From assembly GCF_902498915.1 (NCBI RefSeq), contig NZ_CABVLQ010000001.1: a stretch of DNA of 64,000 nt; one strand, 5' to 3'. The notes under the pieces were generated by a model, which worked only from the letters and a program-made list of their open reading frames with translations, ran no database searches and was not told where the DNA came from. Shown in pieces: positions 8,464-17,900 of the stretch (position 1 is its first letter; every line of letters starts with the position of its first letter). The stretch comes from Escherichia ruysiae. Lineage in GTDB: Bacteria > Pseudomonadota > Gammaproteobacteria > Enterobacterales > Enterobacteriaceae. The position numbers and the translations under genes were made by a program.

Positions 8464-8991
8464 GTGAAAACTACCTTGCTGCTGGAAAAACTGGAAAGTC
8501 AGCTCGCCACGCTGCGCCAGCGTTGTGTCCCGGTGGCGCAGTTCAGCACGTTAAGCGCCCGTTTCGACAGGCATCTTTTTCAGACTCGCGCGACAACGTT
8601 ACAGGCTTGTCTTGATGAGGCGGGCGATAACATGGCTGCGCTTCGTCACGCAGTCGAACAGCAGCAGCTGCCGCAAGTAGCCTGGCTGGCAGAACACCTG
8701 GTCGCCCAACTGGAAGCGATTGCCCGTGAAGCGGCATCCTGGTCACTGCGCGAGTGGGACAGCGCGCCACCAAAAATTGCCCGCTGGCAACGAAAAAGGA
8801 TTCAACATCAGGATTTTGAACGGCGATTACGTGAGATGGTAGCGGAACGTAAATCCCGTCTGGCGCAGGCAACCGATCTCGTAGAGCAGCAAACGCTGCA
8901 TCGTGAAGTAGAAGCCTATGAAGCGCGTCTGGCGCGGTGTCGCCATGCGCTGGAAAAAATCGAAAACAGGTTAGCGCGTTTAACCCGCTAA
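8464..8991 (+). CDS. priC: PriC, primosomal replication protein N''
   Basis: PriC takes part in a replication restart pathway and remodels SSB to load DnaB at forks. The 175-residue product is Arg-, Gln- and Leu-rich and almost entirely helical, ending in a basic tail (ALEKIENRLARLTR). Length and sequence match E. coli PriC, with a number of conservative replacements. SSB-tail binding is known for the family. It is followed after 13 bases by ybaM on the same strand, which probably shares its transcript. Confidence 0.95.
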   Translation: MKTTLLLEKLESQLATLRQRCVPVAQFSTLSARFDRHLFQTRATTLQACLDEAGDNMAALRHAVEQQQLPQVAWLAEHLVAQLEAIAREAASWSLREWDSAPPKIARWQRKRIQHQDFERRLREMVAERKSRLAQATDLVEQQTLHREVEAYEARLARCRHALEKIENRLARLTR

Positions 8992-9004
8992 CAATGGAGA
9001 GAGT

Positions 9005-9172
9005 ATGTCACTGGAAAATGCCCCTGACGATGTCAAACTGGCCGTCGATTTGATTGTGCTGCTGGAGGAAAATCAGATCCCTGCCAGTACCGTGCTGCGC
9101 GCCCTTGATATTGTAAAACGTGATTATGAAAAGAAATTAACGCGCGATGATGAGGCGCAAAGCGAAAAATAA
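9005..9172 (+). CDS. ybaM: YbaM, small DUF2496 protein
   Basis: This 55-residue ORF starts MSLENAPDDVKLAVDLIVLL and follows priC by 13 bases. It belongs to the short YbaM family of unknown function; the N-terminal half is a predicted amphipathic helix. The ATG is preceded by AATGGAGAGAGT, a usable ribosome binding site. The C-terminus reads DDEAQSEK, two residues (Gln-Ser) longer than the K-12 version I remember. The region after its stop carries the inverted repeat pair. Confidence 0.88.
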   Translation: MSLENAPDDVKLAVDLIVLLEENQIPASTVLRALDIVKRDYEKKLTRDDEAQSEK

Positions 9173-9198
9173 ATGGGGTGGCTAGATGCCGTCCCTGC

Positions 9199-9377
9199 GA
9201 TTGCTGACAAACTCGCTTACGGGTCAAAACGGGCACGGCTTTCCCCCTCGCCCTTTTAGAGAGAGGGTCGGGGTGAGGGTATTATTCGCACAGGCGCTGG
9301 CCTGCCCCCTCACCCTAGCCCTCTCCCCGATGGGGCGAGGGGATCGTCCGTGCATATGCCGGGCTTTGTCAGCAATC
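9199..9377. repeat. Large inverted repeat made of two Box C-like units (copies 4 and 5)
   Basis: Outer arms GATTGCTGACAAA (9199-9211) and TTTGTCAGCAATC (9365-9377) are perfect inverses. Inside them are two GC-rich units in opposite orientation: CCCTCGCCC...GGGGTGAGGG (about 9245-9279) and CCCCTCACCC...GGGGCGAGGGG (about 9305-9342), each with a nearby GGGCACGG or CCGTGC. The whole forms a 179-bp imperfect palindrome between the convergent genes ybaM and mscK, and may act as a two-way terminator. Confidence 0.7.
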
Positions 9378-9410
9378 TCGGGGGCGGATAAATGTCGCCC
9401 CCTTTCGTTA

Positions 9411-12400
9411 TTACCCTACCGCTGGCGTCGGATCGTCGCCTTTGTAGTCGCGTTTTACTTCCGTCACCTCATCGCCCTTCTCGTTGTGCAGATGCACTTC
9501 AAGCTGGTTAAAGGCAATGTTGATGTCGTTTTCACGGCACAGCTGATCAATGGTACGGTTCAGTTCATCGACAGTACGGCTACGGTCGCGCAGTTCACGA
9601 ACGTACAGGCGCAGCTCGTGATCCAGGGTGCTGGCGCCAAACGCAGTAAAGAAGACTTCCGGCATCGGTTCGTGCATCACCCTTGGATGCTCAGTCGCTG
9701 CCTGAAGCAGGACTCTGCGTACTTTTTCCAGATCAGAACCGTAAGCCACACCCAGGCGGATCACCAGACGAGTGGTGGTATCGGTTAACGACCAGTTGAT
9801 CAGACGCTCGGTTACGAACGCTTTGTTCGGGATGATCACTTCTTTGCGATCGAAGTCCGTAATAGTCGTTGCACGAATACGAATCTTACTGACTGTCCCG
9901 GAGAAAGTACCGATGGTTACCGTATCGCCAATGCGCACCGGACGTTCGAACAGGATGATCAAACCAGAAACGAAGTTACCGAAGATCTCTTGTAAACCAA
10001 AACCCAGACCTACAGATAATGCCGCTGCCAGCCACTGGAGTTTATCCCACGAGACGCCCAGCGATCCGAACACCGTCATCGCACCAACGGCAATGATGAT
10101 GTAGTTAAGGATGGTAGTAATGGCATACGACGCGCCCTGCCGCATATTCAGTCGCGAGAGCACCAGCACTTCCAGCAAACCAGGCAGGTTGCGGATCAGC
10201 GCCCAGGCAACCATCGATGCGATAATCGCAAACAACAGACTGCCCATAGTGACGCTTTTCACCACCGCAACCCCGGCTTCAGTGCCGTTGTAATGCCAGA
10301 GCGTGATGCTGTCGAGATAGCTGAACACGGTGATCAAATCGGACCAAATTGCCCAGAACATGACACCGAACAGCGCAAACATCAGCAACATGGTAATACG
10401 CAGCGTCTGCTGGTTAACCTGCTCCAGTGCAATGGTGGGTTCTTCCGGCGGTTCGGCACCTTCTGCGCCCTCTTTCACCAGATTCTGCCGACGCGCCAGC
10501 GCACGACGCCAGGCGATACGCCGCGCCGCTACGCTTAAGCCGCGCAATACCGTCTGGTACAGCAGGTTCCAGATGATCACCAGATAAACGGTTTCAATCC
10601 AACGCCCGGAGAGGCGCAGCGTGGTGTAGAAATAACCTGTGGCGGTCAGCACCATCAACGCAATCGGGATAATCGACAGCACGGTAATGGTGACCAGTCG
10701 CATGGTGTGCGACTCTTTATCGCGCCAGCTTTCGCGGCACATCGGCCATACCAGGAAGGCAATCAGCAGCAGGTTGAAGAAAATCATCGCCTGCCCCAGC
10801 ACATCATCCATCAGATGCAGCGGGGAAAGTTCTGCCACCACAGACCAGAAATGGATTGGCAGCAACGCGAGGCTGATGCGGACAATTTGCCGACGCCAGT
10901 GGCTGGTCTGCTGTTCCGGCATACCAAAGTGACGAACAGCAACGCCATTTTTCTCCAGCACCTTCCAGCACAGGCCAAACACCAGCCAGAAAATCGCCAG
11001 TTTTTTGCTGAACGACCACAGTAATTCACTGATGTTGAGCTGCATGGTGAGCAGAATCAAACCGACGGCAAGAATAATCAGACACACCGGCAGCGCGCGG
11101 ATCAGATCGATAAGGATCGCTTTTGGTGTGTTGAGCTGGCTGTCGTTACGCAGGGAACCTACGGCGGAAGCCAGTTTTTGTTGATACGCTTTCAGCCATC
11201 CCAGACGCCAGTGAATCAACCCGGCGATGAGCAGCAGCGGCAAACCAGCGAGGAAAGCGATAAAGACGGCAGGCCAGGCTTTTTCCCAGTTCACCGTAAT
11301 TTTCATCGACTTGAATTCATCCTGCAGCGTTTGTGGGAACGCTTTAATCCAGTCCCAGTCCATCGGGCGGTTACTGTTCACCCAGAAAATCTGCTGGGTC
11401 AGGATGGATTTCAGGTTTTTCGATACGCTCATTAACTGTTGCTGGTTGATTTGCAGGTTAATGGCCATCATGAGTTGGTTGCCCAACTGTTTGTTAAGCT
11501 GATCCAGCAATTCGCGACGCATATCAACTACTTGCAACAATGCGTCACGGACTTCGTCGTTGACTTCATTCGCATGACCCTCTTCCAGTTTGGCGACATA
11601 AGCATCGCTCTGGAAGAGTGCGTCACGCTGCTGGTTCACTTCGAACTGTTCGAGACGCAAATCCGCAATGCGGTTGGTCATATTTTCCAGTTCGTCCGCC
11701 GAGGGCAGCGTTTGTTGTTGCTGATAAAGAATACGTGACAGCAGCAGACTGCCCTTCAGGACAGAAATCTGCTCTTTGATATTGCGTTCCGATTGCAGCG
11801 CCCGCTCCAGCCAGTTTTTGACTTTTATGTTTTGCTGCATCAGCAAATTGCCGTTTTCAGTGGCGCTAATCAGACGCTGACTTAACTGCTGGTTAATTTC
11901 CAGCTCTTGTTTCACCAGCGGATTAGCCTGAATACGCGCAGCTTCGTCCGGCGTTACCGCTTCCTGCGCCGTTTTTTCAGTTAATGTCAGACGCTTGCTG
12001 TTAACCGCCTCCTGCAATAGTTGCAGCTCATGTTCCAGACGAGTGCTGTTCGCCGTCACATAATCGCGTTGCTTTTGCAGGGTATCCTGTAAGACGGTGT
12101 TCCCTTCCAGGCTTTTACGTTGCTGGTCAATCTCGGCATTCAACAAAGCCTGCTGCGCCTGCATCAGCACTTTCTGGCTGGGACGTAAGGCTGTCTCACC
12201 GACTTCCGTGCCATCCAGGCGGCTGCGAATTTGTTGCAGCTGCTGTGAGGCGGTATACATCGCATTTTGCACGCGTTCAGGCTGCGTCTGTAAAGAAACT
12301 AACTGGCTGTTATAAGACGCCAGATCGTTTTGTGCGTTTTGCAAATCGTCCAGCGCCTGGGCAACGCGAGTTTCCAGTTGGCGCAACGAAAGCGTGCTCA

Positions 12401-12773
12401 GAATTTTGCGCGTTTCGTCGTCGTTGTCCACATCGCTAAGTGCGGTTAACGCTGCGGTCGCCTGGCGCATTTTTTCTGGCGCTTCAGCCACTTTTTGTCG
12501 TAACTGAACCGTCTCTTCTTTTACGCGATCGATTTTATCGAGAGTGGCTAATGTGTCTGTCAGATCCTGCTGAACCAGTTTGTCCTGAGCAGAAAGATCT
12601 TTTTGTTTATTAAGCGAGTCAAGCTGTGCCTGTAGATCCGCTTTCGTCGGTAAGTCACCATTTGATGACGCCCGCGCAAAGGCCGTGTTCTGGCATAACA
12701 AGACCAAAACAAAAGCAATAAATGCTGAAAAAACAAAATGCCGTGATCGTTTGTAATACTGGAACATAGTCAT
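9411..12773 (-). CDS. mscK: MscK, potassium-dependent mechanosensitive channel
   Basis: MscK (KefA) is the large inner-membrane member of the MscS family that releases solutes on hypo-osmotic shock and responds to external K+. The 1120 residues equal the E. coli length. A signal peptide (about 1-34, ending AFARA) leads to a long periplasmic coiled-coil region (about 35-470), then a string of transmembrane segments (about 490-910). The MscS core follows: the pore helix near WLAAALSVGLGFGLQEIFGNF and the beta domain GLIILFERPVRIGDTVTIG. It is convergent with ybaM and tail-adjacent to the repeat pair. The start MTMFQYYKRSRHF is standard. Confidence 0.97.
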   Translation of the reverse strand: MTMFQYYKRSRHFVFSAFIAFVLVLLCQNTAFARASSNGDLPTKADLQAQLDSLNKQKDLSAQDKLVQQDLTDTLATLDKIDRVKEETVQLRQKVAEAPEKMRQATAALTALSDVDNDDETRKILSTLSLRQLETRVAQALDDLQNAQNDLASYNSQLVSLQTQPERVQNAMYTASQQLQQIRSRLDGTEVGETALRPSQKVLMQAQQALLNAEIDQQRKSLEGNTVLQDTLQKQRDYVTANSTRLEHELQLLQEAVNSKRLTLTEKTAQEAVTPDEAARIQANPLVKQELEINQQLSQRLISATENGNLLMQQNIKVKNWLERALQSERNIKEQISVLKGSLLLSRILYQQQQTLPSADELENMTNRIADLRLEQFEVNQQRDALFQSDAYVAKLEEGHANEVNDEVRDALLQVVDMRRELLDQLNKQLGNQLMMAINLQINQQQLMSVSKNLKSILTQQIFWVNSNRPMDWDWIKAFPQTLQDEFKSMKITVNWEKAWPAVFIAFLAGLPLLLIAGLIHWRLGWLKAYQQKLASAVGSLRNDSQLNTPKAILIDLIRALPVCLIILAVGLILLTMQLNISELLWSFSKKLAIFWLVFGLCWKVLEKNGVAVRHFGMPEQQTSHWRRQIVRISLALLPIHFWSVVAELSPLHLMDDVLGQAMIFFNLLLIAFLVWPMCRESWRDKESHTMRLVTITVLSIIPIALMVLTATGYFYTTLRLSGRWIETVYLVIIWNLLYQTVLRGLSVAARRIAWRRALARRQNLVKEGAEGAEPPEEPTIALEQVNQQTLRITMLLMFALFGVMFWAIWSDLITVFSYLDSITLWHYNGTEAGVAVVKSVTMGSLLFAIIASMVAWALIRNLPGLLEVLVLSRLNMRQGASYAITTILNYIIIAVGAMTVFGSLGVSWDKLQWLAAALSVGLGFGLQEIFGNFVSGLIILFERPVRIGDTVTIGTFSGTVSKIRIRATTITDFDRKEVIIPNKAFVTERLINWSLTDTTTRLVIRLGVAYGSDLEKVRRVLLQAATEHPRVMHEPMPEVFFTAFGASTLDHELRLYVRELRDRSRTVDELNRTIDQLCRENDINIAFNQLEVHLHNEKGDEVTEVKRDYKGDDPTPAVG

Positions 12774-12875
12774 GATGAATGAAGGTTTCTGAACCTGAAG
12801 GACGACCTGAAATAGTCAAGCGGCTAGAATAGCACGCCGTAGAGAGCCAGAATAGCAACAGAGAAAATGTCCAGG

Positions 12876-12905
12876 AAAAATCCTGGAGTCTGATTCAGGA
12901 TTTTT
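12876..12905 (-). terminator. acrR terminator overlapping the acrR stop
   Basis: The arms AAAAATCCTG (12876-12885) and CAGGATTTTT (12896-12905) make a 10-bp stem. On the minus strand it is followed by CC rather than extra T, but the stem ends in five T. The acrR stop codon (12897-12895) lies inside the upstream arm. Confidence 0.6.
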
Positions 12906-13548
12906 CGTTGGTGGCCGGTGTACGAAGCGTAGGGCAAAGAAGATACATTTCCAACAATATGGCAACGTAATCGCGGGCTTCTTTTTTGAGGTCAAAAGAT
13001 TGCGGGGCAAAGAGCCAATTTTCCATTAAGCCGGAAATATAGCCGCGCATAATAATGGCTGCGCGACGCGTCATTAAATCTGCGGGCAGCATTTTCGCTT
13101 CAATACAATGTCTTAACGTTTGTTCTATACGGTCATAACTTTCCAGACAGAGATTACGTTGTGCCTGTTGAACAACAGCCATTTCTCCGACAAATTCGCA
13201 TTTGTGGAAAATAATCTCCATCAATAATCGCCGCCGCTCTTCAGTCACCGTCGATTCAAGAACATGAATTAGTATTTCTCTTAATACTGAGAGTGGATCG
13301 TCAGGGAATTTTGCCTGATACTCAAGCTCTAGTTCACCAATATTGGATTCTGACAGCTCCCAGATCTCACTGAACAAATCCGACTTATCTTTAAAATGCC
13401 AGTAGATTGCACCACGCGTAACGCCTGCTGCTTTTGCAATCTCTCCCAGTGAGGTGGATGATACCCCCTGCTGTGAGAAAAGACGTAAAGCCACATCGAG
13501 GATGTGTTGACGCGTTTCTTGCGCTTCTTGTTTGGTTTTTCGTGCCAT
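12895..13548 (-). CDS. acrR: AcrR, TetR-type repressor of acrAB
   Basis: AcrR represses acrAB and itself and is released by many drugs. The TetR-type helix-turn-helix is at about residues 10-57 (TRQHILDVALRLFSQQG then VTRGAIYWHFKDKSDLF), and the rest is the ligand-binding and dimerisation domain. The product is 217 residues and ends ATNEKS. The K-12 form I remember has 215 residues and ends at Asn-Glu, so this allele carries two extra residues encoded within its terminator stem. It is divergent from acrA across the 24-bp operator. Confidence 0.96.
   Translation of the reverse strand: MARKTKQEAQETRQHILDVALRLFSQQGVSSTSLGEIAKAAGVTRGAIYWHFKDKSDLFSEIWELSESNIGELELEYQAKFPDDPLSVLREILIHVLESTVTEERRRLLMEIIFHKCEFVGEMAVVQQAQRNLCLESYDRIEQTLRHCIEAKMLPADLMTRRAAIIMRGYISGLMENWLFAPQSFDLKKEARDYVAILLEMYLLCPTLRTPATNEKS
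13530..13548 (-). promoter_or_regulatory. MarA/SoxS/Rob box for acrAB
   Basis: The minus-strand sequence ATGGCACGAAAAACCAAAC matches every fixed position of the marbox consensus AYnGCACnnWnnRYYAAAY. It is also the first 19 bases of acrR coding sequence. A marbox at this place is established for E. coli acrAB. Confidence 0.75.
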
Positions 13549-13576
13549 ATGTTCGTGAATTTACAGGCGTTAGATT

Positions 13577-13600
13577 TACATACATTTATGAATGTATGTA
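13577..13600. promoter_or_regulatory. AcrR operator (24-bp inverted repeat)
   Basis: The arms TACATACATT (13577-13586) and AATGTATGTA (13591-13600) are perfect inverses with a 4-base centre. This is the known AcrR operator, placed between the divergent acrR and acrA genes. A likely acrA -10 element is the TAATAT/GATAAT stretch at 13613-13620. Confidence 0.9.
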
Positions 13601-13689
13601 CCATAGCACGACGATAATATAAACGCAGCAATGGGTTTATCGACTTTTGACCATTGACCAATTTGAAATCGGACACTCGAGGTTTACAT

Positions 13690-14883
13690 ATGAACAAAAA
13701 CAGAGGGTTTACGCCTCTGGCGATCGTTCTGATGCTCTCAGGCAGCTTAGCGCTTACAGGATGTGACGACAAACAGGCCCAACAAGGTGGCCAGCAGATG
13801 CCCGCTGTTGGGGTAGTAACAGTCAAAACTGAACCTCTGCAGATCACAACCGAGCTTCCGGGTCGCACCAGTGCCTACCGGATCGCAGAAGTTCGTCCTC
13901 AAGTTAGCGGGATTATCCTGAAGCGTAATTTCAAAGAAGGTAGCGACATCGAAGCAGGTGTCTCTCTCTATCAGATTGATCCTGCGACCTATCAGGCAGC
14001 GTACGACAGTGCAAAAGGCGATCTGGCTAAAGCGCAGGCAGCAGCCAATATCGCGCAGTTGACTGTTAATCGTTACCAGAAGCTGCTGGGTACTCAGTAC
14101 ATCAGTAAGCAAGAGTACGATCAGGCGCTGGCTGATGCGCAACAGGCAAATGCGGCTGTTACTGCGGCGAAAGCGGCTGTTGAAACCGCGCGCATCAATC
14201 TGGCTTACACCAAAGTCACCTCTCCGATTACCGGCCGTATTGGTAAATCGAACGTGACGGAAGGCGCATTGGTGCAAAACGGCCAGGCGACTGCGCTGGC
14301 GACCGTACAGCAACTTGATCCGATCTACGTTGATGTTACTCAGTCCAGTAACGATTTCCTGCGTCTGAAACAAGAACTCGCCAACGGCACACTGAAGCAA
14401 GAGAACGGTAAAGCCAAAGTCTCGCTAATCACCAGTGACGGTATTAAGTTCCCGCAGGACGGTACGCTGGAGTTCTCTGACGTTACCGTTGATCAGACCA
14501 CCGGTTCTATCACTTTACGCGCTATCTTCCCGAACCCGGATCACACCCTGCTGCCGGGTATGTTCGTGCGCGCACGTCTGGAAGAAGGGCTTAATCCAAC
14601 CGCCATTTTAGTTCCGCAACAAGGTGTAACTCGTACACCACGCGGCGAAGCTACCGTTCTGGTAGTTGGCGCGGATGACAAAGTGGAAACTCGTCCGATC
14701 GTCGCAAGCCAGGCCATTGGCGATAAGTGGCTGGTGACTGAGGGTCTGAAAGCAGGCGAACGAGTAGTAGTAAGTGGGCTGCAGAAAGTGCGTCCTGGTG
14801 TCCAGGTGAAAGCACAAGAGATAACCGCTGATAACAACCAGCAAGACGCAAGCGGTGCTCAGCCTGAACAGTCCAAGTCTTAA
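13690..14883 (+). CDS. acrA: AcrA, periplasmic adaptor of the AcrAB-TolC pump
   Basis: AcrA bridges AcrB and TolC. The 397-residue lipoprotein has a signal peptide and the lipobox ALTGC with acylated Cys25. Then follow the barrel-sandwich (lipoyl) halves, a long alpha-hairpin (about 100-170, rich in Ala, Gln and Lys), the beta-barrel and the membrane-proximal domain. I chose the ATG at 13690 (MNKNRGFTPL), directly after the leader; an in-frame upstream start at 13654 would add 12 residues ahead of the signal peptide. acrB starts 22 bases after its stop. Confidence 0.97.
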   Translation: MNKNRGFTPLAIVLMLSGSLALTGCDDKQAQQGGQQMPAVGVVTVKTEPLQITTELPGRTSAYRIAEVRPQVSGIILKRNFKEGSDIEAGVSLYQIDPATYQAAYDSAKGDLAKAQAAANIAQLTVNRYQKLLGTQYISKQEYDQALADAQQANAAVTAAKAAVETARINLAYTKVTSPITGRIGKSNVTEGALVQNGQATALATVQQLDPIYVDVTQSSNDFLRLKQELANGTLKQENGKAKVSLITSDGIKFPQDGTLEFSDVTVDQTTGSITLRAIFPNPDHTLLPGMFVRARLEEGLNPTAILVPQQGVTRTPRGEATVLVVGADDKVETRPIVASQAIGDKWLVTEGLKAGERVVVSGLQKVRPGVQVKAQEITADNNQQDASGAQPEQSKS

Positions 14884-14905
14884 CTTAAACAGGAGCCGTT
14901 AAGAC

Positions 14906-17900
14906 ATGCCTAATTTCTTTATTGATCGCCCGATTTTTGCGTGGGTGATCGCCATCATCATCATGTTGGCAGGGGGGCTGGCGATCCTCAAACTGCCGGT
15001 GGCGCAATATCCTACGATTGCACCGCCGGCAGTAACGATCTCCGCTTCCTATCCTGGCGCTGATGCAAAAACGGTGCAGGACACTGTTACACAGGTTATC
15101 GAACAGAATATGAACGGTATCGATAACCTGATGTACATGTCCTCCAACAGTGACTCCACGGGTACTGTGCAGATCACCCTGACCTTTGAGTCTGGTACTG
15201 ATGCGGATATTGCGCAGGTTCAGGTGCAGAACAAACTGCAACTGGCGATGCCATTACTGCCGCAGGAAGTACAGCAGCAAGGGGTGAGCGTTGAGAAATC
15301 CTCCAGTAGCTTCCTGATGGTTGTCGGCGTTATCAACACCGATGGCTCCATGACGCAGGAGGATATCTCCGACTATGTAGCGGCGAATATGAAAGATGCC
15401 ATCAGCCGTACATCAGGCGTCGGTGACGTTCAGCTGTTCGGTTCACAGTATGCGATGCGTATCTGGATGAACCCGAATGAGCTGAACAAATACCAGTTAA
15501 CGCCGGTTGATGTCATTACCGCTATCAAAGCACAAAACGCCCAGGTCGCTGCCGGTCAGCTCGGTGGTACGCCGCCGGTGAAAGGCCAGCAGCTTAACGC
15601 CTCTATTATTGCTCAGACGCGTCTGACCTCCACTGAAGAGTTCGGCAAAATTCTGCTGAAAGTGAATCAGGATGGTTCCCGCGTACTGCTGCGTGATGTG
15701 GCGAAAATTGAGCTGGGTGGTGAGAACTACGACATCATCGCAGAGTTTAACGGACAACCCGCTTCTGGTCTGGGTATCAAACTGGCGACCGGTGCGAACG
15801 CGCTGGATACGGCTGCGGCAATCCGTGCTGAACTGGCGAAGATGGAGCCGTTCTTCCCATCGGGTCTGAAAATCGTTTATCCATACGATACTACGCCGTT
15901 CGTGAAAATTTCCATTCACGAAGTGGTTAAAACGCTGGTTGAAGCGATCATCCTCGTGTTCCTGGTCATGTATCTGTTCTTGCAGAACTTCCGCGCGACG
16001 TTGATTCCGACCATTGCCGTACCGGTGGTATTGCTGGGAACCTTTGCGGTTCTTGCTGCCTTTGGCTTCTCGATAAACACGCTAACGATGTTCGGGATGG
16101 TGCTCGCTATCGGCCTGTTGGTGGATGACGCCATCGTTGTAGTAGAAAACGTGGAACGTGTGATGGCGGAAGAAGGTTTGCCGCCGAAAGAAGCTACACG
16201 TAAATCGATGGGGCAGATTCAGGGCGCACTGGTGGGTATCGCGATGGTGCTGTCTGCGGTATTCGTACCAATGGCCTTCTTCGGCGGTTCGACTGGTGCA
16301 ATCTATCGTCAGTTCTCCATTACCATTGTTTCGGCAATGGCACTGTCGGTACTGGTGGCATTGATCCTGACTCCGGCGCTTTGTGCGACCATGCTGAAAC
16401 CGATTGCCAAAGGCGATCACGGGGAAGGCAAGAAAGGCTTCTTCGGCTGGTTTAACCGCATGTTCGAGAAGAGCACGCACCACTACACCGACAGCGTAGG
16501 CGGAATTCTGCGCAGTACGGGGCGTTATCTGGTGCTGTATCTGATCATCGTGGTCGGCATGGCCTATCTGTTCGTGCGTCTGCCAAGCTCCTTCTTGCCA
16601 GATGAAGACCAGGGCGTATTTATGACCATGGTTCAGCTGCCTGCAGGCGCAACGCAGGAACGCACGCAGAAAGTGCTCAACGAAGTGACGAATTACTATC
16701 TGACCAAAGAAAAGAACAACGTTGAATCGGTGTTCGCCGTTAACGGCTTCGGTTTTGCAGGACGTGGTCAGAACACGGGTATTGCGTTCGTTTCGTTGAA
16801 GGACTGGGCTGACCGTCCGGGTGATGAGAACAAAGTTGAAGCAATTACCACGCGTGCAACGCGCGCTTTCTCGCAGATTAAAGATGCGATGGTGTTCGCC
16901 TTTAACCTGCCAGCGATTGTAGAACTGGGTACGGCAACCGGTTTTGACTTTGAGTTGATTGACCAGGCCGGCCTCGGTCACGAAAAACTGACTCAGGCAC
17001 GTAACCAGTTGCTGGGCGAAGCGGCGAAGCATCCTGATATGCTGACCAGCGTGCGTCCGAACGGTCTGGAAGACACGCCGCAGTTTAAAATTGATATCGA
17101 CCAGGAAAAAGCTCAGGCGCTGGGTGTTTCTATCAACGACATTAACACCACTCTGGGTGCTGCATGGGGCGGCAGCTACGTGAACGACTTTATCGACCGT
17201 GGTCGCGTGAAGAAAGTTTACGTGATGTCAGAAGCGAAATACCGCATGTTGCCAGAAGATATCGGTAACTGGTATGTCCGCGCGGCTAATGGTCAGATGG
17301 TGCCATTCTCGGCGTTCTCCTCTTCCCGTTGGGAATACGGTTCGCCGCGTCTGGAACGTTACAACGGTCTGCCATCCATGGAGATCTTAGGCCAGGCAGC
17401 ACCAGGCAAGAGTACCGGTGAAGCGATGGCGTTGATGGAGCAACTGGCGAGCAAACTGCCTACGGGGGTTGGCTACGACTGGACGGGGATGTCCTATCAG
17501 GAACGTCTCTCCGGCAACCAGGCGCCTTCGCTGTACGCAATTTCGTTGATTGTGGTGTTCCTGTGTCTGGCGGCGCTGTATGAGAGCTGGTCGATTCCGT
17601 TCTCCGTTATGCTGGTTGTTCCGCTAGGGGTTATCGGTGCGTTGCTGGCAGCCACCTTCCGTGGCTTAACCAATGACGTATACTTCCAGGTGGGCCTGCT
17701 TACAACCATTGGGTTGTCGGCGAAGAACGCGATACTTATCGTCGAATTCGCCAAAGACTTGATGGATAAAGAAGGTAAAGGTCTGATTGAAGCAACTCTG
17801 GACGCGGTGCGTATGCGTTTACGCCCAATCCTGATGACCTCACTGGCGTTTATCCTCGGTGTTATGCCGTTGGTTATCAGCACTGGTGCTGGCTCTGGCG

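Noticed and set aside
9240..9345. Repeated GC-rich blocks as a CRISPR array
   Set aside because: Only two units in inverted orientation, with no regular spacers and no cas genes.
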